From Bacteroidales bacterium (lineage in GTDB: Bacteria; Bacteroidota; Bacteroidia; Bacteroidales; F082): DNA of 64,000 nucleotides. Below are positions 52,092-61,477 of the stretch, in pieces; the stretch's first letter is position 1, and each line of letters begins with the position of its first letter. The stretch lies in NCBI GenBank assembly GCA_016290215.1, contig JAEETH010000010.1:28697-92696 (forward strand). Direction: 5' to 3'. The notes under the pieces are model-generated. The model searched no databases. It saw only the letters and a list, made by a program, of their open reading frames with translations, and was not told the origin of the DNA. A program made the position numbers and the translations under genes.

Positions 52092-54425
52092 TTATAACGA
52101 AAAAAAGAAGGCTTTATTTTGTATTGTTTTCGCATCACCTCCACCAACCATAATCGTGAAATCACCTGCCTCGAAATGCCAGCCTTTCTCGACGGAATAT
52201 ACCGATAGGTCGCGTTTGGTGAGGTAGAACGTCACTTGCTGGGTTTCACCTTTATTAATATGCACCCTTTGGAAGCCTTTCAATAGTTTTGAAGCTGGGG
52301 CAACGCTGGCCACCTCGTCGCGGACATAGAGTTGGACAACTTCGTCACCATCGTAGGGGCCGATGTTTTTCACGGTGCAGGTGACTTTACAGAGGGTGTC
52401 GGCCATAGATTCCCGCAGCCGAACATCCCTTGGCTGGAATGACATGGCCTTAACTGGTTCAACTTGCACGTCGCTGTACTCGAATTGGGTATAACTCAGG
52501 CCATAGCCGAAGGGATAAAGTGGTTTCGCAGATTCCTCAACGTAATCACCAGTGGTGGGTTGGGAATAATACACTGGGATTTGTCCCACCGAGCGTGGCA
52601 GGGAAATAGGCAGACGGCCTGCGGGGTTGTAGTCGCCCCAAAGGATGTCGGCCAAGGCGGAACCACCTTCCATGCCGGGATACCACATCGTCAGCAAGGC
52701 ATTGGATTTTTCGGCGGCAAGGTTCATGTCTAAAGGGCGACCTTGGATGTAGACCGTCACAACGGGCTTGCCCGTGGCGTAGATGTGTTGCATCAGTTCC
52801 TCTTGCTTGCCCAAAAGTTTTAATGTAGAACGGTCGTAACCTTCACCACAATCCATATCGGAAATGGATTCACTGACGATGGCGGCACCCGTTTCCTCGT
52901 AGCTCGTTTTGAAGTCCCGGGCAGAAGAGCCACCCACAACAAGGACCACGGCATCAGCAGATTGGGCAACTATAACAGCTTCCTCAATGTTGGCATCGTT
53001 TTCGTCACGCACAGCACAACCTTTGGCGAAGGTCACCTCTGCCCTGCCTTTTTCGCGGATGCCTTCTAAAATGGTCACGATGCGGCTGGGGTCCTGGGGA
53101 GCCGTGTAGTCGCCGAGTTGGTTATACATATTGTCGGCATTTGGCCCGATGACGGCCACCTTTTTGGTGTTTCCGCCAAAGGGCAAAATGCCATCGTTTT
53201 TCAGAAGCACAGCGGATTCCGAAGCCACTTGCTTGGCCAATTGGGCGCTTTCTTTCGTGCCCACTTCTGCCTCGGCTAAAACCTCATCAACGAAAGGATT
53301 GTCGAACAGTCCAAGCTCGTATTTCAGTTGCAAGACATGGCGCACGGCACGGTCGATTTCGGCTTCGGTGACGAGACCGCGTTGCAAGGCTTCTTTCAAA
53401 AAGCCACCATAGTTGTAACCGCCCAAGTCAATATCAACACCTGCTTTCAAAGCCATGGCAGCGGCCTCAGCGGGGTCAGCGGCCACATGTTGCGTGGCAT
53501 AAATGGCGTTGACGGCATTTAGGTCGGAGAAAACGACGCCCTTGAAGTTCCATGAATTGCGCAAAACCTCCTGAAGTAGCCATTGATTTGCCGAGCAAGG
53601 CACACCATCGATGGTGTTGTAGGAAGTCATCACGGTTTGGGCACCACCATCGCAAATGGCTTTTTCAAAGGAAGGAAGATAATCCGTCATCAAGCGGTTT
53701 TGCCCCACCTCTGCCGTGGCTGCATTATGTCCGCCTTGCGGGATGCCGTAGGCTGCCAAATGCTTCAAAGTGGCGCAAACGTGTTTCTGCATTCCTTTCA
53801 CTACTGCTGCACCCAACACGCCTGAAAGATATGGGTCTTCGCCCATGGTTTCCTCCACCCTTGACCAGCGTGGGTCGCGGGCGATGTCGAGGACGGGGCC
53901 ATAGCCGATTTGTGCCCCTTGCAGACGGACTTCGCGCCCCATCACCTCACCCATCTGCTCCAACAATGAACGGTTCCAAGTGCTGGCTTGTGCTATTCCC
54001 GTCGGGAAAACGGTCGTGCCAACCGCCATGTGACCGTGGGGCGTTTCTTCGCAAAACAAAAGCGGAATGCCCAAACGTGTGTTTTCAATTGCATAACGCT
54101 GCATCATGTTCAGTAACCTTGCCGACTCGCGTGGATGCAGCCCCGTTTCCACCGTTTTCCTTGACCAAGGATCGGCACGGAGCACAGCCCAACAGGAGCC
54201 AAGCGGCATAGTGTCCATCGTGCCTACAAAACTCTCTGAAAGCCAAAGCGAATCACCTTCCTTGCCGTAGAAGTTGAAGCCTATGGGACAGGACAATTGG
54301 CCGCATTTTTCTTCAAGGGTCATTTGCGACAATAAAACATCCACTTTGTCTTGCTTTGGAGCACAAGAAGACAACGATATACACACTATCACAAAGAGTG
54401 ACAGTATTGCGCCCCATACCATCAT
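52092..54425 (-). CDS. GH3 beta-glucosidase-like lipoprotein
   Basis: The open frame runs to 54632, but the first 69 residues are read through palindromic elements (e.g. TVIAGLTRNLLHDR). The ATG at 54425 (or 54422) is the likely start: MMVWGAILSLFVIVCISLSSC then the lipobox Cys. The 777-residue product shows the GH3 pattern: MTLEEKCGQLSC, GYGPVLDIARDPRWSRVEET, KHLAAYGIPQGGHN, the nucleophile loop FKGVVFSDLNAV, the alpha/beta sandwich with VAVIGPNAD, and a C-terminal FnIII-like domain. It removes terminal beta-glucose or related sugars at the cell surface or periplasm. The start codon lies in the stem of a hairpin. Confidence 0.9.
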   Translation of the reverse strand: MMVWGAILSLFVIVCISLSSCAPKQDKVDVLLSQMTLEEKCGQLSCPIGFNFYGKEGDSLWLSESFVGTMDTMPLGSCWAVLRADPWSRKTVETGLHPRESARLLNMMQRYAIENTRLGIPLLFCEETPHGHMAVGTTVFPTGIAQASTWNRSLLEQMGEVMGREVRLQGAQIGYGPVLDIARDPRWSRVEETMGEDPYLSGVLGAAVVKGMQKHVCATLKHLAAYGIPQGGHNAATAEVGQNRLMTDYLPSFEKAICDGGAQTVMTSYNTIDGVPCSANQWLLQEVLRNSWNFKGVVFSDLNAVNAIYATQHVAADPAEAAAMALKAGVDIDLGGYNYGGFLKEALQRGLVTEAEIDRAVRHVLQLKYELGLFDNPFVDEVLAEAEVGTKESAQLAKQVASESAVLLKNDGILPFGGNTKKVAVIGPNADNMYNQLGDYTAPQDPSRIVTILEGIREKGRAEVTFAKGCAVRDENDANIEEAVIVAQSADAVVLVVGGSSARDFKTSYEETGAAIVSESISDMDCGEGYDRSTLKLLGKQEELMQHIYATGKPVVTVYIQGRPLDMNLAAEKSNALLTMWYPGMEGGSALADILWGDYNPAGRLPISLPRSVGQIPVYYSQPTTGDYVEESAKPLYPFGYGLSYTQFEYSDVQVEPVKAMSFQPRDVRLRESMADTLCKVTCTVKNIGPYDGDEVVQLYVRDEVASVAPASKLLKGFQRVHINKGETQQVTFYLTKRDLSVYSVEKGWHFEAGDFTIMVGGGDAKTIQNKAFFFSL

Positions 54426-54601
54426 GGCGGACAAGGATCCGCCATATCCCGAACACGAAGACGATACCCTATCGTGCAGGAGATTGCGGGTCAAGCCCGC
54501 AATGACGGTTTGTGGTTGGGTATTGTGTTTCATTGCACCCGACCATTTGGAAATGGGGATTTCAAATCCCTTATTCAACACCAACAGATTGCAAATCCGC
54601 T
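54424..54601. repeat. Palindromic repeat cluster forming the leader of the GH3 gene
   Basis: Three elements are seen: ATGGCGGA/TCCGCCAT at 54424-54445 (includes the likely GH3 start codon), ATTGCGGG/CCCGCAAT at 54483-54503 (the VIAGLTRNLL-type element) and 54555-54601 (GGGATTTCAAATCCC plus AGATTGCAAATCCGC). The last also appears, with the same plan, in the thioredoxin-like gene at 18155-18202. Confidence 0.8.
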
Positions 54602-54628
54602 GGAACGGCTTATTCTGCCTTTTTTTCA

Positions 54629-55528
54629 TCACACCAAATGGCTAATCAAAGTTTCCCTATCTCCAGGCAGCATGTCGATGACAGGAATCTCCACCATCGT
54701 GTAGCAGCCTGGTTGCAGGCGCATCGTAGCACGTGCCACGTTCACTAACACCTGACCCGTCAAGGCGGGGTTGTTGATGCTCATGTTGAACTCCATGCGT
54801 TGGTTGGCAGTCTTGCCCGAGACACCTTTGCGCACCAAGTTGACGCCATGGCCCATATCACGAACGGCATCCACGCTGTCGACGGCAAACACATGGGTCT
54901 CGTCATTGGCAAAATATGGATCGGCTTTGATGTCTTTGGTCACTTGTTCCAAAGTAGCACCATCTTCGAGTTCCACATAGACCATACGACGGTGGATGCC
55001 TTCGCCTAACGGGATGGTCACTGATAGGGCGTTTTTCACGCCTTTCTTGGAACGCACGCAAACGCTGTGGCCCATCGACATACCAGGACCGAAGTTAGTG
55101 TACGACAAACCTTTAGGTGCAAGGCTCTGCATCAAAGTGCGGACGATGGAATCCGAGCCCGGGTCCCAGCCAGCGGCGATGACACTCACCGTGTTCGTTT
55201 CCTTATTAATAGGCATCAGTTCGCGGCGGTAGTCCACGATGGAAGTATGGATATCGAAGGAATCCACAGTATTGATGCCCAAAGGCAGGATTTGTTTGGC
55301 GTATTCGGGACAACTGCGCGTCGGGCAAGCCAAGATGGCCACGTCCACGTTTTTCAGTTCCTTGATGTCTTTAACCACCTCGTATTGAGAGAGTTCCAAA
55401 GGCTTATTTTCGGCACCATTGCGGCGCACGATGCCCGCTATTTCGAAATCGGGGGCGGCTTCCAATGCTTCGAGTGCGAAGCGGCCCACATTGCCGTAAC
55501 CTACTACGGCAGCTCTGATTTTGTTCAT
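54629..55528 (-). CDS. ddh: meso-Diaminopimelate dehydrogenase
   Basis: The 299-residue protein has the NADP-binding AAVVGYGNVGRFALEALEA, the IVRRNGAENKPL motif, ILACPTRSCPEYAK, the substrate-binding IAAGWDPGSDSIVRTL and NFGPGMSMGHSV segments and a C-terminal RMEFNMSINNPALTGQVLV. It catalyses the one-step route from tetrahydrodipicolinate to meso-DAP, used for lysine and peptidoglycan. Promoter -7 at 55548 is close to the start. No relation to neighbours is evident. Confidence 0.95.
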   Translation of the reverse strand: MNKIRAAVVGYGNVGRFALEALEAAPDFEIAGIVRRNGAENKPLELSQYEVVKDIKELKNVDVAILACPTRSCPEYAKQILPLGINTVDSFDIHTSIVDYRRELMPINKETNTVSVIAAGWDPGSDSIVRTLMQSLAPKGLSYTNFGPGMSMGHSVCVRSKKGVKNALSVTIPLGEGIHRRMVYVELEDGATLEQVTKDIKADPYFANDETHVFAVDSVDAVRDMGHGVNLVRKGVSGKTANQRMEFNMSINNPALTGQVLVNVARATMRLQPGCYTMVEIPVIDMLPGDRETLISHLV

Positions 55529-55547
55529 AGTTTGCAGATTTAAAGGG

Positions 55548-55555
55548 CAAAAATA
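55548..55555 (-). promoter_or_regulatory. Candidate -7 element of ddh
   Basis: Minus-strand TATTTTTG matches TAnnTTTG and lies 20 bp before the ATG at 55528. Confidence 0.5.
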
Positions 55556-55587
55556 GAGATTTTAATCTAACATTTCATTTTTTTTCA

Positions 55588-55595
55588 TAAATTTG
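55588..55595 (+). promoter_or_regulatory. Candidate -7 element of the AbiEii-type pair
   Basis: Plus-strand TAAATTTG matches TAnnTTTG only 5 bp before the ATG at 55600, so the mRNA may be leaderless or nearly so. Confidence 0.45.
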
Positions 55596-55599
55596 CAGC

Positions 55600-55893
55600 A
55601 TGATGACACGGGAACAATATATAGCCGACCATGCCGCATTGTTTTGGTACACTCCAGAATCCAAGAAGAAAGACATCAGCGACAGCCTTTTGGTGGAAAC
55701 TATCCTCAATTACGGCACTATGGATGATGTGAAAGCCTTGTTTTCCTTGATGGGCATTGACAAGGTGGCTAAGGTTTTCTTTTCAGCCAAAGGCAGGCAG
55801 AAAGCGAACTATTTCCCCCAGATATACAATTTCTTCACCTTGGTTTTCAACCGTTATGTTCCACAATGCAATCCTGAACGACAAACAAGTTGA
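55600..55893 (+). CDS. Small AbiEii partner protein (DUF6922-like)
   Basis: The 97-residue protein has the pattern WYTPESKKKDISDSLLVETI, YGTMDDVKALFSLMG and VAKVFFSAKGRQKANYFPQI with NFFTLVFNRYVP at the end, which I associate with the DUF6922 family found before AbiEii-type genes. It overlaps the AbiEii-like gene by 38 bp in another frame. It may act as antitoxin-like partner; DNA binding is not obvious. The gene may be transcribed without a leader. Confidence 0.75.
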   Translation: MMTREQYIADHAALFWYTPESKKKDISDSLLVETILNYGTMDDVKALFSLMGIDKVAKVFFSAKGRQKANYFPQIYNFFTLVFNRYVPQCNPERQTS

Positions 55894-56476
55894 ACTGCTT
55901 CCGCTGATTGGCGAGTTCAAAAGAGAGTATTATCTCGTTGGAGGCACTGCCATAGCCCTATTTTTAGGACACAGACGCTCCATCGATTTCGATTTGTTCA
56001 AGTTTGCCCCTCTCAATCGAAAAAAAAACGTTGAAAAAATACGCCAATTTGGCTATGAACCTTTAATTACTTGGAATGTAACCGACCAGATAAACTTAGT
56101 CGTCAACGATGTGAAACTGACCTTTTTCCAATATCCTTTCCAAATCAAAGCAAACAACATCTTTGAAGGACAAATTCGCATTCCCGAGTTGATCGATTTG
56201 GCTGCCATGAAAGCATACGCATTGGGAAGACGGTCTAAATGGAAAGATTATGTGGACTTGTTTTTCCTTTTGAAAGAACAATTTTCCTTTGAGACCATCA
56301 GTCAAAGGGCTAATGCGATTTTTGGAAACATGTTTTCGGACAAGTTGTTTCGATCACAACTTTCTTATTTTGAAGATATAGACTATACAGAGGAAGTGAA
56401 TTATATGATAACTAATCCACCAAAAGAAGAAGAAATCAAGGAATTTTTAATCTACGTATCCACTACGATTAAGTAA
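55856..56476 (+). CDS. AbiEii-type nucleotidyltransferase
   Basis: The frame reaches back to 55757, but the ATG at 55856 (MFHNAILNDKQVELLPLIGE) is the natural start. The 206-residue protein has the nucleotidyltransferase motif YLVGGTAIALFLGHRRSIDFDLF (Gly-Gly then D-x-D) and a following IRIPELIDLAAMKAYALGRR, SKWKDYVDLFFLLKE, typical of AbiEii/DUF1814 toxins. These transfer nucleotides, in known cases onto tRNA or similar targets, and are neutralised by a partner. It forms an overlapping pair with the small gene upstream. Confidence 0.85.
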   Translation: MFHNAILNDKQVELLPLIGEFKREYYLVGGTAIALFLGHRRSIDFDLFKFAPLNRKKNVEKIRQFGYEPLITWNVTDQINLVVNDVKLTFFQYPFQIKANNIFEGQIRIPELIDLAAMKAYALGRRSKWKDYVDLFFLLKEQFSFETISQRANAIFGNMFSDKLFRSQLSYFEDIDYTEEVNYMITNPPKEEEIKEFLIYVSTTIK

Positions 56477-56499
56477 ACAAACACAAAATAGGCAATGCC

Positions 56500-57840
56500 A
56501 TGAAAAACAGGATCATCATCGTTTTGCTTTGCCTCGCTTGCGGATTGTGCTCGTGTACACAAACTGACTCAAGCAGAAAAAAGAGCGAGAGTAAAACCAT
56601 GACTACATCAATTGACAGCAATTATTACGTAGAGAACATTTTTTACAATCCTTATAAAAAGTATGAGAATGTACAGGGGAAAAAAGATTGTGATACAAGT
56701 ATTTGGAACAAGAGCAATGATAATAACAGCAATGATGATAACAGTAATAACAATAACAGCATCCCGGAATCAGTAATCGCAGATACAAAAGAAATTATGG
56801 AGGGAATACATAACAACAAAGGTTTGTTTAGTTCTTCCAGAAAGCTTAATAAATATATAGAAAGAATTAATGTCGACAATGTAGCTCTTATTACGGTTGA
56901 ATATGAACGTACGTACAGTAAATCCATTTTTAATGAAATAATGAGCAATGTAAATATATCAAGCAAAACAAGAGCAGAAGCAGTGAAGCACATAAAAGAT
57001 TTGCTAATGCAACGAGCAAAGAGTTACGGCGTCTATACAGATGATATTGACAGATTGATAGACGGGCATATAGAGTATGAAAAAAATAAATTTGGCAGAA
57101 TGAAATCTAAAGATATAGACCAAGATATTAATACTTTTTTTAGGAGAAGTATCAGGACAACAAGCTATCCAAATACACTGTATCCAGCTAACGGAAAAAT
57201 AGATGCCGGTTTCAACCAAGGTTGTGTAATGGATTGCTGGCTGCTTGCAGCAATAAAGTCATTAAGTTTAAACCCGAAAGGATTGGAGATGCTTGAAGAT
57301 TTAATTTCAATAGACGATAACGGGAATGTAACAGTTAAACTAAAAGGAGTAGATAGAGAATATACAATCCCTAAAGAAGAACTTGAAGGAGCAAATGAAT
57401 TTGCACAAGGCGATTTGGATGTCAGAGCTATAGAAATTGCAGTAAACAAATATTTACACGAAATAGAAGATCATACAACATTATTTGGAAAACTTAGGGA
57501 TTTTTATAATAGAGGTACATTTATTTGCTTTGATATCAATCATGGAATGTGGGATTTGGATATAACTGACTACATATTATTTGGTAAAGAATGTTGTGGA
57601 AATATAAGACCAGATGAGGAAACCATAGAAAAAATTCAATCCGGTACAAATCCGACAATTGTAGCAAGTCGTAATAGTTATAACTTGAATGGCTATATGA
57701 AGAACCATGTTTATACTGTTATTGGAGCAGATGACAACTATGTGTATTTATCTGAACCGTATAACACTAATACAAACCTCTCAATGACACATGAGGAGTT
57801 CCTAAAATTTTTCAACATTAGCTATTCTAGAAAATTCTAA
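56500..57840 (+). CDS. Calpain-like (C2 family) cysteine protease lipoprotein
   Basis: The 446-residue protein has a lipoprotein leader (VLLCLACGLCSC). Residues ~70-87 are low-complexity (Asn/Asp/Ser). Residues ~200-446 carry a calpain-like protease core: GFNQGCVMDCWLLAAIKSLS with catalytic Cys246, KNHVYTVIGADD with His403 and SEPYNTNTN with Asn422, in the order Cys-His-Asn used by calpains. The gene is strikingly A+T-rich compared with neighbours, suggesting recent transfer. It follows the AbiEii gene by 23 bp. An envelope-anchored protease is likely; substrate unknown. Bacterial calpain-like proteins are uncommon in this setting. Confidence 0.82.
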   Translation: MKNRIIIVLLCLACGLCSCTQTDSSRKKSESKTMTTSIDSNYYVENIFYNPYKKYENVQGKKDCDTSIWNKSNDNNSNDDNSNNNNSIPESVIADTKEIMEGIHNNKGLFSSSRKLNKYIERINVDNVALITVEYERTYSKSIFNEIMSNVNISSKTRAEAVKHIKDLLMQRAKSYGVYTDDIDRLIDGHIEYEKNKFGRMKSKDIDQDINTFFRRSIRTTSYPNTLYPANGKIDAGFNQGCVMDCWLLAAIKSLSLNPKGLEMLEDLISIDDNGNVTVKLKGVDREYTIPKEELEGANEFAQGDLDVRAIEIAVNKYLHEIEDHTTLFGKLRDFYNRGTFICFDINHGMWDLDITDYILFGKECCGNIRPDEETIEKIQSGTNPTIVASRNSYNLNGYMKNHVYTVIGADDNYVYLSEPYNTNTNLSMTHEEFLKFFNISYSRKF

Positions 57841-58063
57841 CAACAATAACAATGATAAATCTATCCGCTATGAAAAAAACATGTTTCACTATTCTGTCTT
57901 GTCTATTTTTGTGAAAATGTATACTTTTGCACCCAATATAACAATATCAAAATGAGTACCACAACATTGACATATTTATTAGAATTCCTACATGGCACAC
58001 TTATTCCAAGCCACCAAAAAATCACAAGCTGATAAATTATAATAATTGAAAAATAATAACCCT
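57841..58063. other. Intergenic gap with a truncated leader peptide frame
   Basis: MKKTCFTILSCLFL followed by a stop at 57870-57914 looks like the start of a lost lipoprotein. A further short frame at 57952-58032 (26 codons) has no support as a gene. A TAnnTTTG element is at 57922-57929. Confidence 0.5.
57922..57929 (+). promoter_or_regulatory. Candidate -7 element of the C25 peptidase gene
   Basis: Plus-strand TACTTTTG matches TAnnTTTG; the leader to the ATG at 58064 would be about 130 nt. Confidence 0.45.
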
Positions 58064-61000
58064 ATGAAAAAAACTGGTTTTATACTATTACTCATGATGG
58101 TCTGCCTATTCGCTTCAGCCCAAACCATCGAACAAACCTATCATTTCAGCCAGCCTACTGTCAGCGAGCGCGATGGCTACCAACAAATTGGCTTCAAAGG
58201 TTGCCTGCCCAACGGCATCGTGGGCGAACCTACCTTGCCTTGGCAAAACGTCAGCCTGATGCTGCCGCAAGGTCAAGAAGCGACTGCCATCAACGTGGAG
58301 TTTGCCGACTTTGTGGAACTTGAAGGCAGCTTCAACCTCTATCCCTACCAGGAGCCGAGGGCTTATTCCGATGAAAAAAAATACCCCTTCACCAAAAACG
58401 AGAGCCTTTATCGCGCGGAAAACACCTATCCCACAAGAGGTTACAGCAAGGTCAGCACACAATATCTGAATGGCGTGGCTTTAGCTTTCAGTGGCTTCAC
58501 GCCGCTACGTTATGTGCCTGCCACGGGTAAGGTCAGCTATGCACAAACGGTAAAAGTCACCATCGAGACCACCGCAAGCCGCGTCGACCACAGCCGCAAG
58601 CTTTGGCTCACGCCCGAAAACGAGGCTTCGCTGCAACGTTTGGCACAAAACTCCAATGTGTTGAGCTCCTACAACAAGCGTGGACGCGAAATCAGCGGCT
58701 ACGACATGCTCGTCATCACCTCCGAAGAATGGATTCCGAGTTTCGGGGAATATCTCAACTTCTACAACAACAAAGGCATCCGCACCCGCATCGTCGCTTT
58801 GGAAGAGATTTATGCCTCCATGCAAGGCTGCGACGAGCCAGAGCAAATCCGCAACTACATCATCCAAGAATACGAAAACAACGGTATTCAGATGGTAATC
58901 CTCGGCGGCGACGTCAGCATCGTGCCGTTCCGTTTCCTCTTTTGCGATGCAAAGTTTAATGATGTGGACCAAGACCAGTTGCCTTCCGACATGTATTACG
59001 CCTGCCTCGACGGCACCCTCAACGACGACGGCGACGACCGCTGGGGCGAGGTGGGCGAAGACGACTTGCTGCCTGAACTCGGCATTGGCCGCCTGCCTTT
59101 CAACAACGAAACGCAGTTTGAGAACATCATGAACAAGACCTTCAGCTACCTGCAAAACCCTGTTTTGGGCGAGTTTACCTCTCCTATCTTTGGCGCGGAG
59201 CACCTAGGCGACGGTTATTATGGCAGCAAAGACATGGAACGCCTCATCGGTGAGAACAGCGACTACGACTACACCACCTACGGCTATCCCGTAGACTATA
59301 ACTTCAAACGCTATTATGAGACAGAGACACAACATTGGAGCGGCACCGCTTTCCGTAATGTCATCGCCACAGGTGGACAATACGTACACCATGAGGGTCA
59401 TGCTAACACCAGCTATGTAGCGGGTTGGGAAGGTTCCACCATAACCAACGACTTCTTTGCCGACAACGATGGCGTCAACCACAACTACATGCTGTTCCAC
59501 TCCCACGGCTGCGAATGTGGCAATTTCCCGTCGGGCTGTATCCTTGAAAAGATGGTCACCATCCCGAATGGCTTTGTGCTCACCACGGGCAACTCGCGCT
59601 ACGGTTGGTACCTGCCTTGGGGCGATGGCATGGCCGAACACATCCATCGAGAGTTCATTGATGCCTATTGCCACGACCACATCCCTTCCGTTGGCTTGGC
59701 CTTGCGTGAAGCCAAGATAGCCTCGGCACCTTGGGTAGCCATCCCCTATCCAGACGAAAATGGCGAACCGGTAGGTCACGAAAACGGTTGCCTGCGTTGG
59801 AACATCTACTGTCTCAATGTGTTGGGCGACGCTGCCCTATGTCCTTGGTTTGAAGAGCCTTTCACTCCCAATGTGGTCTTCGAACAAGGCCTGAAAACCG
59901 GCACCACCTCCACCACCGTCCATGTGAGCCATTTCGATAAGCCATTAAACAACTTCCGCGTCAGTTTATACGATGGTGAGACCTTGTTGGGCTTCGGCAT
60001 CACAGACGAAAACGGCGATGCTGAGCTCACCTTCTCCCCTGCCCTTGACGTGGTAGGCGAAATGAGACTCATCATCACGGGACAAAGTGCTTGGCCGCAA
60101 ACCTTTGAGGTCATTGGCTTCAACAGCAACGAAGCCTTTGTCTATGGCGACATCATTGGTCTCGATGGTCCCGCTGAATATGGTACAGAGCGTTTCGTCA
60201 ACATCAACCTTTACAATAAAGGCGACCAAACGGCCTTTGGCGTGCAAACCGACATGTACACCGATTGCGAGTATGTCAATGTCCATCCCAGCAACCTGTT
60301 CATCCCAGAATTTCCTGGCAACGAAACCATGAATTTTGCTGAAGCGGCACGGATTCAAATCGCCGACAATGTGCCCGACTTGACGTCATTCACGTTGAAC
60401 CTCACTACTATCACAGGCTCAGTTGAACGCACCACGAGCCGTCAATTCCAGCTGATGGCTCCCAATCTGCAATTTGTAGAATTTGAAATTGAAGACACCG
60501 AAGGCGACCAAAACGGCTTCATTGACCCAGGCGAGCGTGCCATCCTGCACATTCATGGCAAAAACGCGGGGCATGCCCTTGCCCCTGGCACCTATCTGAC
60601 AGCCACTTGTGACGACGAACGCCTGCAAATCGAACAAACCATAATACAAATTGGAGCGGTTGAAAGTGACAGCAGCTTCATCGCTGACCTCATCCTCAAC
60701 GCCGATGCCGACATCATCAGCGGCACTTCTTTCCACCTTGACCTCACACTCCAAACTGGAACCTACACCACAACGTTAAGCCACCTCCTGACCGTGGGCC
60801 GCGCCATAGAGACTTTCGAAAGCGGCGATTTCAGCTTCCTCGACTGGTTCTATGATGGCGACCTGCCTTGGACCGTCACCGACGAAGAAGCCCACGGCGG
60901 TAATTACTGTGCCCGTTCGGGTGCCATCGGCGATGACGAAGTCACCAAACTTATCATGTATGCCGACATCCTCGCCGATGGTGAAATCAGTTTCTGGTTC

Positions 61001-61471
61001 AAGACCTCCACTGAGTCTCGTAAGGACATCTTCGCTTTCTATATCGACAATCGCAAGCAAGACTGGTGGTGGGGCGAAAACGACTGGACTTATACCAGTT
61101 ACGAGCTCACTGCGGGAAGTCACGCCTTCATTTGGCTCTACGACAAGAACAGAAACGGCAGTGCAGGTGAAGATTGCGCTTGGGTGGATGACATCACCTT
61201 CCCCCGTTCCTGCCTCATCACAGGCGTGGAAGAAGTGACGGAGCAAAAAACCACCGCACTCTATCCGAACCCCACCACGGGCCATTTCACCATCGAACTG
61301 GCTGAAGAAAGCAATGTCGGCATTTACAACATGTTGGGACAGCAGGTGATGCACCTCAATATGGTGTCGGGCAACCAACACATCCAATTGGAGAACGCTC
61401 CTAAGGGAATGTATTTCGTTCAGATTCAAAGCGGAAACCAGATTGAGGTTAAGAAACTAATCATAGAATAA
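58064..61471 (+). CDS. Gingipain-like C25 peptidase with T9SS sorting domain
   Basis: A TTG at 58046 extends the frame, but the ATG at 58064 starts a normal signal peptide (MKKTGFILLLMMVCLFASA/Q). The 1135-residue protein has a prodomain (residues ~20-210), a C25 catalytic domain with YDMLVITSEEWIPSF, MVILGGDVSIVPFR, the catalytic His segment QYVHHEGHANTSY and catalytic Cys in FHSHGCECGNF, then beta-sandwich domains and a C-terminal T9SS type A sorting domain (ALYPNPTTGHFTIEL, GMYFVQIQSGNQIEVKKLI). Like gingipains it is a secreted cysteine endopeptidase delivered to the surface by T9SS. Confidence 0.92.
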   Translation: MKKTGFILLLMMVCLFASAQTIEQTYHFSQPTVSERDGYQQIGFKGCLPNGIVGEPTLPWQNVSLMLPQGQEATAINVEFADFVELEGSFNLYPYQEPRAYSDEKKYPFTKNESLYRAENTYPTRGYSKVSTQYLNGVALAFSGFTPLRYVPATGKVSYAQTVKVTIETTASRVDHSRKLWLTPENEASLQRLAQNSNVLSSYNKRGREISGYDMLVITSEEWIPSFGEYLNFYNNKGIRTRIVALEEIYASMQGCDEPEQIRNYIIQEYENNGIQMVILGGDVSIVPFRFLFCDAKFNDVDQDQLPSDMYYACLDGTLNDDGDDRWGEVGEDDLLPELGIGRLPFNNETQFENIMNKTFSYLQNPVLGEFTSPIFGAEHLGDGYYGSKDMERLIGENSDYDYTTYGYPVDYNFKRYYETETQHWSGTAFRNVIATGGQYVHHEGHANTSYVAGWEGSTITNDFFADNDGVNHNYMLFHSHGCECGNFPSGCILEKMVTIPNGFVLTTGNSRYGWYLPWGDGMAEHIHREFIDAYCHDHIPSVGLALREAKIASAPWVAIPYPDENGEPVGHENGCLRWNIYCLNVLGDAALCPWFEEPFTPNVVFEQGLKTGTTSTTVHVSHFDKPLNNFRVSLYDGETLLGFGITDENGDAELTFSPALDVVGEMRLIITGQSAWPQTFEVIGFNSNEAFVYGDIIGLDGPAEYGTERFVNINLYNKGDQTAFGVQTDMYTDCEYVNVHPSNLFIPEFPGNETMNFAEAARIQIADNVPDLTSFTLNLTTITGSVERTTSRQFQLMAPNLQFVEFEIEDTEGDQNGFIDPGERAILHIHGKNAGHALAPGTYLTATCDDERLQIEQTIIQIGAVESDSSFIADLILNADADIISGTSFHLDLTLQTGTYTTTLSHLLTVGRAIETFESGDFSFLDWFYDGDLPWTVTDEEAHGGNYCARSGAIGDDEVTKLIMYADILADGEISFWFKTSTESRKDIFAFYIDNRKQDWWWGENDWTYTSYELTAGSHAFIWLYDKNRNGSAGEDCAWVDDITFPRSCLITGVEEVTEQKTTALYPNPTTGHFTIELAEESNVGIYNMLGQQVMHLNMVSGNQHIQLENAPKGMYFVQIQSGNQIEVKKLIIE

Positions 61472-61477
61472 ACCACC

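Noticed and set aside
57952-58032. 26-codon frame before the C25 gene
   Set aside because: No recognisable features; too short to support.
58046-58063. TTG start for the C25 peptidase
   Set aside because: The ATG at 58064 begins a normal signal peptide.
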